NCBI GenBank assembly: GCA_020060235.1
Contig: JAGVAO010000214.1
Coordinates: 1 to 36,121, forward strand
Length of the DNA stretch: 36,121 nucleotides
DNA from: Anaerolineales bacterium
GTDB lineage: Bacteria > Chloroflexota > Anaerolineae > Anaerolineales > Villigracilaceae
Direction of reading: 5' to 3'
This document shows positions 32,319-36,121 of the stretch, piece by piece. A program made the translations under genes and the position numbers. How positions within the stretch are numbered: position 1 is the first letter of the stretch; each line of letters opens with the position of its first letter. The notes beneath the pieces were generated by a model that did no database searches, was not told the origin of the DNA, and saw only the letters and a list, made by a program, of their open reading frames with translations.

Positions 32319-33188
32319 TCAGGGTGTTTCTGGCACGGATAGGCGGAATAATGTAAACAGCGCCTCGAATCCGGGGCTGAGGCGGGTGGAAGCGATTGCG
32401 CCGCTGGCGCCGCTTGCGAAGTCGGAATCTTCAACCTGCAAGAGTTGCACGCCGTTGACAGTTAAGGCGAGTTTGCTGCCGAGGCATTCACCCGTGATGC
32501 TGTTGGCTTCGCCGTTTGTTTTTATCAGGCCATTTTCATCTGTCCCCTGGGCCAGGAAGGTGAATTCCTTATCTTTCCTCTTGGCGATACCGTAATCCCC
32601 GTCTTCCGAGATTGCCAGGGCGTAGTAGTTGCCATCATCGATAAAGCGGCAGAATACGCCATAGTAACCGTTCGTTGGGCCGCTTTTCCGGGCAGCATTA
32701 ACTTCGAGCCGCAGGTCGCCGAGATTGTCCGGCCCGCGGCGGCTCCAAATCCAGGCGTTCAGGATGTTGATGGAGATGGCGTAGCCGCTGTCTTTGTAGG
32801 CGAATCCGAATTTGTCGTTGCTTTCATCCACATACCAGAAACTGCCTGACGAGAAATCATCCTGAATCAGCACCCGCAGGCCAGAGGAGGTTGTCGCCGT
32901 CGGTTCAGGGCTTGTCGTGGCGGTTGCTTCTTCGGACGGCGCGGAGGTCGCTTCGGGAGCAAGGGTTGCCTCAGGTAAGGGTTCTATTACCACCAGTTCG
33001 GGAGTGGCGCTTGGCTCAAACGTAAATTCATCCGTGGCCGACGCGGCGATGAGGGTCATGGCAATTTCGGTCAGGATTGGCTCGACGTTCTGGGTGGGAG
33101 TTGCCTGTGGCGCCGGGGCGCAGGCTGAAAAAATGAAAACGGCAATCAGTGATACCGCCACAAGGCGGGCCAGGTTTTGTTTTTTCAC
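32319..33188 (-). CDS. Lipoprotein with Thr/Pro/Ser-rich linker and lectin-like C-terminal domain
   Basis: A 289-residue secreted protein. The signal peptide KKQNLARLVAVSLIAVFIF ends in the lipobox FSAC (Cys23). Residues about 24-125 are a low-complexity Thr/Pro/Glu/Ala/Ser linker, a common cell-surface spacer. Residues 130-285 (DDFSSGSFWYVDES, YYGVFCRFIDDGNYYALAIS, GDYGIAKR, LALTVNGVQLLQVEDSDFASG) resemble a concanavalin-like jelly-roll as in DUF1080/LamG-like domains. The start is GTG with a strong AAAGGAGGAAG site. An extended -10 lies about 30 bases upstream. The ligand is unknown. Confidence 0.83.
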   Translation of the reverse strand: MKKQNLARLVAVSLIAVFIFSACAPAPQATPTQNVEPILTEIAMTLIAASATDEFTFEPSATPELVVIEPLPEATLAPEATSAPSEEATATTSPEPTATTSSGLRVLIQDDFSSGSFWYVDESNDKFGFAYKDSGYAISINILNAWIWSRRGPDNLGDLRLEVNAARKSGPTNGYYGVFCRFIDDGNYYALAISEDGDYGIAKRKDKEFTFLAQGTDENGLIKTNGEANSITGECLGSKLALTVNGVQLLQVEDSDFASGASGAIASTRLSPGFEALFTLFRLSVPETP

Positions 33189-33217
33189 GGATTTCTTCCT
33201 CCTTTCGATACGCTAAA

Positions 33218-33226
33218 AGTATAGCA
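33218..33226 (-). promoter_or_regulatory. Extended -10 promoter (TGCTATACT) for the lipoprotein gene
   Basis: On the minus strand, TGCTATACT is preceded at 16 bases by GAGACA, a partial -35. It is followed by the Shine-Dalgarno and the GTG start. Confidence 0.6.
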
Positions 33227-33276
33227 TGGCTGTCAGGGCTGTCTCGACAAATTAACGCTTTTCGATGGATTCATTA

Positions 33277-33285
33277 TGCTATACT
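33277..33285 (+). promoter_or_regulatory. Extended -10 promoter (TGCTATACT) for the 84-residue gene
   Basis: The nine bases are identical to the divergent promoter 50 bases away on the other strand. There is no convincing -35. It gives a leader of about 50 bases with GGAGG before the ATG at 33345. Confidence 0.6.
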
Positions 33286-33344
33286 AAAAAACGAAATTTT
33301 TGTAATTCTGTTCCTGAAATTTCGGGGCTGCCACGGAGGCTTTT

Positions 33345-33599
33345 ATGCCAAAACTTATCCCTGCCGCCGAACGGATTACCCGTGCGCGGGCGTTGATACA
33401 AAAGGCACGAGACTTTCCCGTGCCGCCTGAAGGCAAGTATGACCTGTCATATATTGCCGGTGTCAAGGATTTGCTGCGCCAGGCCCGCGACCTGGTTAAA
33501 TTTATCACCCTGACGCCCAGCGCCAGCGCTGAAATCAAGGCCGAGGTGCGAAAAATATACGAGGAGGCCGACCTGGCTGACCGGGAGATTTTGCATTGA
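33345..33599 (+). CDS. Small helical protein coupled to the DUF503 gene, unknown function
   Basis: An 84-residue protein without Cys, signal peptide or membrane helix. It is Arg/Lys/Glu/Ala-rich and predicted mostly helical (AAERITRARALIQKARDF, IAGVKDLLRQARDLVKFI, IKAEVRKIYEEADLADREI). I do not recognise the family. Its gene status is supported by its own promoter, a GGAGG site nine bases before the ATG, codon use like its neighbours, and a stop that overlaps the next start (TTGA). Confidence 0.8.
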   Translation: MPKLIPAAERITRARALIQKARDFPVPPEGKYDLSYIAGVKDLLRQARDLVKFITLTPSASAEIKAEVRKIYEEADLADREILH

Positions 33600-33883
33600 A
33601 GATTGCCACGTTGGTCATCCACTTGCATCTTCCGGGCTGCGGCTCGCTCAAGGAAAAGCGCGGGCGCATCAAGCCGCTGGTGAACCGCCTGCGGCGCGAG
33701 TTCAACCTGTCGGTGGCCGAGGTGGGCTTGAACGACAAATGGGGCGAAGCGTTGATTGGCTGCGCAATGGTTGGCAACGACGCCGCTTTCCTGCAATCGG
33801 CGCTTGAGACGGTGCGCAAGTGGGTCGAGGCCAACTGGACGGATGGGGATATCTGGGATGAGAAGTTAGAGATTAGAGAGTAA
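33596..33883 (+). CDS. DUF503 family protein (YlxP-like)
   Basis: A 95-residue protein with the DUF503 start IATLVIHLHLPGCGSLKEKRGRIKPLVNRLRREFNLSVAEV, then a NDKWGEALIGCAMVGND strand. The family is often near rbfA/truB/infB and is thought to bind nucleic acid or ribosome-related targets; that context is absent here. The start codon is TTG overlapping the previous stop, with GGGAG upstream, so its translation probably depends on the small gene before it. Confidence 0.88.
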   Translation: MKIATLVIHLHLPGCGSLKEKRGRIKPLVNRLRREFNLSVAEVGLNDKWGEALIGCAMVGNDAAFLQSALETVRKWVEANWTDGDIWDEKLEIRE

Positions 33884-33885
33884 GG

Positions 33886-33919
33886 AATACCGGGCACTGA
33901 CCACTGAATACTGAATATC
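33886..33919. repeat. Palindromic repeat family, copy D (single arm)
   Basis: ATACCGGGCACTGACCACTG followed by AATACTGAATATCGG uses the same CACTG/AATACTGA words as copies A-C. It starts two bases after the DUF503 stop and ends just before the ribosome site of the next gene. No full second arm is seen. Confidence 0.6.
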
Positions 33920-33928
33920 GGAGGCATA

Positions 33929-34702
33929 ATGGATTTGGGACTTAACGGAAAATGCGCCCTGGTCACCGGGGCTTCGCGTGGGCTGGGGTATGCGACTGCC
34001 AAGGCGCTGGCGGCCGAAGGGGCGCGCGTAGCGCTCAACAGCCGGGGCGGGGATAAACTCCGCAGCGCGGCGGACGGGCTGGGGGGAGTCGCGATTCCCG
34101 CGGATATAACCGAACCCGGCGCGGCCGAGCGGGTGATTGCCGAAACGGTCGAAAGCCTGGGCGGGTTGGACATCCTGATAACCAATGCCGGGGGACCGCC
34201 TGCGGGCGGGTTTGAGTCTTTCGATGAGGCGGCCTGGCAAAAGGCCATCGACCTTTCGCTGATGAGCCATGTGCGCCTGATTCGGGCAGCCCTGCCGCAT
34301 TTGCGCCGCTCTGACGCGGCGGCGGTGCTGACGATTACCTCGTATTCGGTCAAACAGCCCATCCCGAACCTGGTGCTCTCGAATAGCATCCGCGCGGCGA
34401 CGGTCGGGTTGACCAAGTCCCTGGCGCTGGAATTGGGCCGGGATGGGATTCGATTCAATTCGATTTTGCCGGGTTGGACGGAAACCGAGCGCGTGACCGA
34501 ACTGATGACTTTCCGCGCCGGGCAGAACGGCACGACGATGGAGCAGGAGATTGCCAAGCAAATGGCCGAGTCGCCGCTGGGGCGCATGGCGCAGCCGGAT
34601 GAGTTTGCCAGGCCGGCGGTTTTCCTGGTTTCGCCGGCGGCCAGTTATATTACCGGCGTGATGCTGACCGTAGACGGCGGCATGTATCGCGGCACATTGT
34701 AG
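33929..34702 (+). CDS. Short-chain dehydrogenase/reductase homologue lacking the Tyr-x3-Lys motif
   Basis: A 257-residue FabG-like protein. TGASRGLG (13-20) and TNAGGPP (85-91) are intact, as are the C-terminal PDEFARPAVFLVSPAASYITG and VDGGM. Ser138 is in place. Where YSASK is expected the sequence reads LSNSIRAA (150-157), so the catalytic Tyr and Lys are replaced by Ser and Arg in a straightforward alignment. Similar SNS-R forms exist in a known SDR subgroup, so this is probably a stable family and not a damaged gene. CGGAGG precedes the ATG. The hydroxyacid dehydrogenase gene follows nine bases later. Confidence 0.88.
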   Translation: MDLGLNGKCALVTGASRGLGYATAKALAAEGARVALNSRGGDKLRSAADGLGGVAIPADITEPGAAERVIAETVESLGGLDILITNAGGPPAGGFESFDEAAWQKAIDLSLMSHVRLIRAALPHLRRSDAAAVLTITSYSVKQPIPNLVLSNSIRAATVGLTKSLALELGRDGIRFNSILPGWTETERVTELMTFRAGQNGTTMEQEIAKQMAESPLGRMAQPDEFARPAVFLVSPAASYITGVMLTVDGGMYRGTL

Positions 34703-34711
34703 GGGTGTTTT

Positions 34712-35638
34712 ATGCCGGGACTTTTAATCCTTTCCAAGCAGGCCGATGCTTACCGCTCCTTGCTCGAAGCGGCAAACCTGCCCGATTTGCAAATTCTGGA
34801 TGCTGGGCAGGCCGGGAATTTCGCGCTGTCTGAGATTGTTTTCGGCGAACCGGATTTGATTCGCGCCCAACTACCGGGCCTGGGCGGCCTGAAGTGGGCG
34901 CAATCGACCTGGGCCGGGGTCGAGCCGCTGCTGGACCCGTCCCTGCGCCGGGATTATGTGTTGAGCAACGCACGCGGGGTCTTTGGCGGGCTAATGTCTG
35001 AGTTTGTGCTGGCGTATTTGTTGCTGCATGAACGCAAGGTTTTGCGGCGTCTTGCGGCCCAACAGGAGCGCCGCTGGGACGCGACCCTGACCGGAACCCT
35101 GCGCGGCAAGACAATTGGCCTGTTAGGGGTCGGCTCGATTGGCGCAGAACTGGCGCGGACCGCGCGCTTTTTGGGGATGAAGGTGCGCGGCTACACCCGC
35201 GCCAGCGAAGATTGCGAATTTGTGGACGAGTATTATCACGCCGGGCGGCTGCTTGATTTTGCCACTGGCCTGGACTACCTGGTAGCGAGTCTGCCTGCCA
35301 CTCCTGACACGCGTCGGGTGGTCGATGCGGCACTGCTGGCCCGCCTGCCTGCCCACGCGTTGTTCATCAACGTCGGGCGCGGCTCGGCGGTGGACGATGC
35401 GGCGTTAATCGCGGCCCTGCAGTCGGGCGCGTTGGCCGGGGCGGTGCTGGACGTTTTTTCGCAGGAGCCGCTGTCGCCAGCGCATCCATTTTGGGCGACG
35501 CCAAATGTCCTGATTACCAGCCACACCTCCGCGCCGAGTTTCCCGGCGCAGATTGCCGGTTTGTTTATCGAAAACTATCGCCGCTATATTGCGGGCCAGT
35601 CGGTTCTGTACCAGGTTGATTTTGAACGGGGATATTAG
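34712..35638 (+). CDS. D-isomer-specific 2-hydroxyacid dehydrogenase
   Basis: A 308-residue NAD(P)-dependent enzyme reducing 2-oxoacids such as glyoxylate or hydroxypyruvate. The catalytic part starts weakly conserved (LLILSKQADAY), then TWAGVEPLL and LSNARGVFGGLMSEFVLAYLL. The cofactor domain has LLGVGSIGAELAR (GxGxxG 139-144). Catalytic Arg223 (VGRGS), Glu252 (QEPL) and His271 (SHTSAP) are present. It is somewhat short, like the GhrA branch. It is coupled to the SDR gene, with AGGGGTG before the ATG. Confidence 0.9.
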   Translation: MPGLLILSKQADAYRSLLEAANLPDLQILDAGQAGNFALSEIVFGEPDLIRAQLPGLGGLKWAQSTWAGVEPLLDPSLRRDYVLSNARGVFGGLMSEFVLAYLLLHERKVLRRLAAQQERRWDATLTGTLRGKTIGLLGVGSIGAELARTARFLGMKVRGYTRASEDCEFVDEYYHAGRLLDFATGLDYLVASLPATPDTRRVVDAALLARLPAHALFINVGRGSAVDDAALIAALQSGALAGAVLDVFSQEPLSPAHPFWATPNVLITSHTSAPSFPAQIAGLFIENYRRYIAGQSVLYQVDFERGY

Positions 35639-35763
35639 ATTCTACAACGAATGGCGGATTTTTCTGTCCAGACAAGCGTTTACAGATGTGCAATTAAACT
35701 TTAAGGAACAAAACAGGTGTTTTTATTGTATGATGTCTTTAGAAGTTACTTCCGTTCGCATGA

Positions 35764-35905
35764 AAGGAGGTTCAAATCGAAACAATGGAACCGTACAACA
35801 TGAGGGGAAAGGCCGGGGTGAAAGTTTCCTCCTGGTGATGCTGTAAGAAAGCCGCTCCCAGATGTCCACCTCGACACGAAGAAGGTTTCCCGTCCTTTCC
35901 TCGGC
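35764..35905 (+). ncRNA. Candidate structured RNA or leader element, class not recognised
   Basis: This lies in a 465-base gene-free stretch (35639-36103). Pairings seen are GGTTC (35769-35773) with GAACC (35788-35792); GGGGAAAGG (35804-35812) with CCTTTCCTC (35894-35902, one G-U); and a competing GCCGGGG (35812-35818) with CCTCGGC (35899-35905). GGGAAA may also pair with TTTCCC at 35886. Downstream, CGTTGCA (35929-35935) pairs with TGCAACG (35979-35985), and a strong terminator ends the region. No protein-coding frame looks real. The plus strand is assumed from the terminator and the flanking genes. A TATGAT at 35729-35734 is a possible -10. It matches no riboswitch or RNA class that I can recall. 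Confidence 0.45.
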
Positions 35906-36013
35906 AAGAACGTTTTTGCTGGTAAGTGCGTTGCAAGTGTAAAGATGTTTTGGCAAGTGATTTGTAAAGGGGTGCAACTGCAACGGTAAAAACAACTTAA
36001 AATAAGTGCAACA

Positions 36014-36045
36014 AAGCCGATGGATGACCTCCATCGGCTTCTCTT
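36014..36045 (+). terminator. Intrinsic terminator closing the candidate RNA
   Basis: AAGCCGATGGA (36014-36024) and TCCATCGGCTT (36030-36040) form a perfect 11-bp stem with loop TGACC, followed by CTCTTT. It lies about 60 bases before the next gene's start. Confidence 0.85.
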
Positions 36046-36075
36046 TGCGCTTGACGGCGCGTGCATAATCAGTTT

Positions 36076-36084
36076 TGGTATTAT
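36076..36084 (+). promoter_or_regulatory. Extended -10 (TGGTATTAT) for the partial gene at the end
   Basis: TGG followed by TATTAT. An upstream TTGACG (36051-36056) is at 22 bases, too far for a standard pair. It lies after the terminator and before AAGGAG, so the last gene appears to have its own promoter. Confidence 0.5.
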
Positions 36085-36103
36085 TTTCGCTTAAGGAGCG
36101 GTT

Positions 36104-36121
36104 ATGAAAAAAGGCCTGGCA
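36104..36121 (+). CDS. Start of a gene cut by the window edge
   Basis: ATG at 36104 with TTAAGGAG upstream encodes Met-Lys-Lys-Gly-Leu-Ala before the sequence ends. The Lys-Lys start would suit a signal peptide, but six residues cannot identify it. Confidence 0.5.

Noticed and set aside
35769-35792. tRNA T-arm-like GGTTCAAATC
   Set aside because: There is no acceptor stem, anticodon arm or matching T-stem around it.
35553-35846. 97-codon plus-strand frame running out of the dehydrogenase gene
   Set aside because: It starts inside the dehydrogenase in another frame, has no ribosome site and reads through the structured RNA region.
35800-35905. RNase P RNA, 6S RNA, cobalamin riboswitch or group II intron piece
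   Set aside because: Short words such as GGTGAAAG and TCCTCGG recall these, but their other conserved segments are missing, and no intron protein or domain V hairpin is present.

Overview
The window looks like chromosomal DNA of a moderately GC-rich bacterium, most likely a Chloroflexota (Anaerolineae-type) lineage. This is inferred from the gene mix: coenzyme F420 genes, a fused two-domain ECF ATPase, KtrAB-like K+ uptake, a Thr/Pro/Ser-rich lipoprotein and heme A synthase. No rRNA, tRNA, CRISPR array, phage gene or transposase gene was seen.

Layout. (1) Positions 1-11190 read on the minus strand. They hold an F420 block (F420-dependent PPOX-type protein, short inorganic pyrophosphatase, CofE, NADPH:F420 reductase), then SsnA aminohydrolase, a membrane-anchored NACHT-HEAT ATPase and a coiled-coil zinc-ribbon protein, then a class A beta-lactamase-like serine hydrolase, heme A synthase (CtaA) and a GMC oxidoreductase. 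(2) Positions 11239-16799 (+) are a translationally coupled surface-glycan operon: GT4, sulfotransferase, GT2, GT2 and an alkaline-phosphatase-superfamily protein. A near-palindromic -10 element separates it from the divergent GMC gene. (3) Positions 16796-24622 (+) hold rpmF-fabD behind a perfect consensus promoter, KtrA/KtrB-like K+ uptake, and a SAM hydrolase followed by an ECF importer (A-A fusion, S, T). (4) Positions 24719-26230 (+) hold an AT-rich multi-membrane protein flanked by imperfect direct repeats. (5) Positions 26364-33188 (-) hold lipoprotein, folC, lon, SDR and an M24 peptidase. (6) Positions 33345-36121 (+) hold a small conserved-looking protein coupled to a DUF503 protein, an SDR without the usual catalytic Tyr/Lys, a D-2-hydroxyacid dehydrogenase, a 465-base gene-free stretch with a probable structured RNA and terminator, and the first codons of another gene.

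Non-coding signals are the most unusual part. A CAGTATCCAG-type palindromic repeat occurs four times, each time directly at or after a stop codon. A 99-base MITE-like element has perfect 18-base inverted ends, and a 15-base part of it lies next to ssnA. Three genes have a -10 box exactly 7 bases before the start codon and no Shine-Dalgarno, which suggests leaderless mRNAs. The best candidates for undescribed biology are the structured RNA near 35.76-36.04 kb, the stop-codon-associated palindromes, the sulfated-glycan operon and the NACHT-HEAT protein. Functions are inferred from motifs read by eye; no database search was run.
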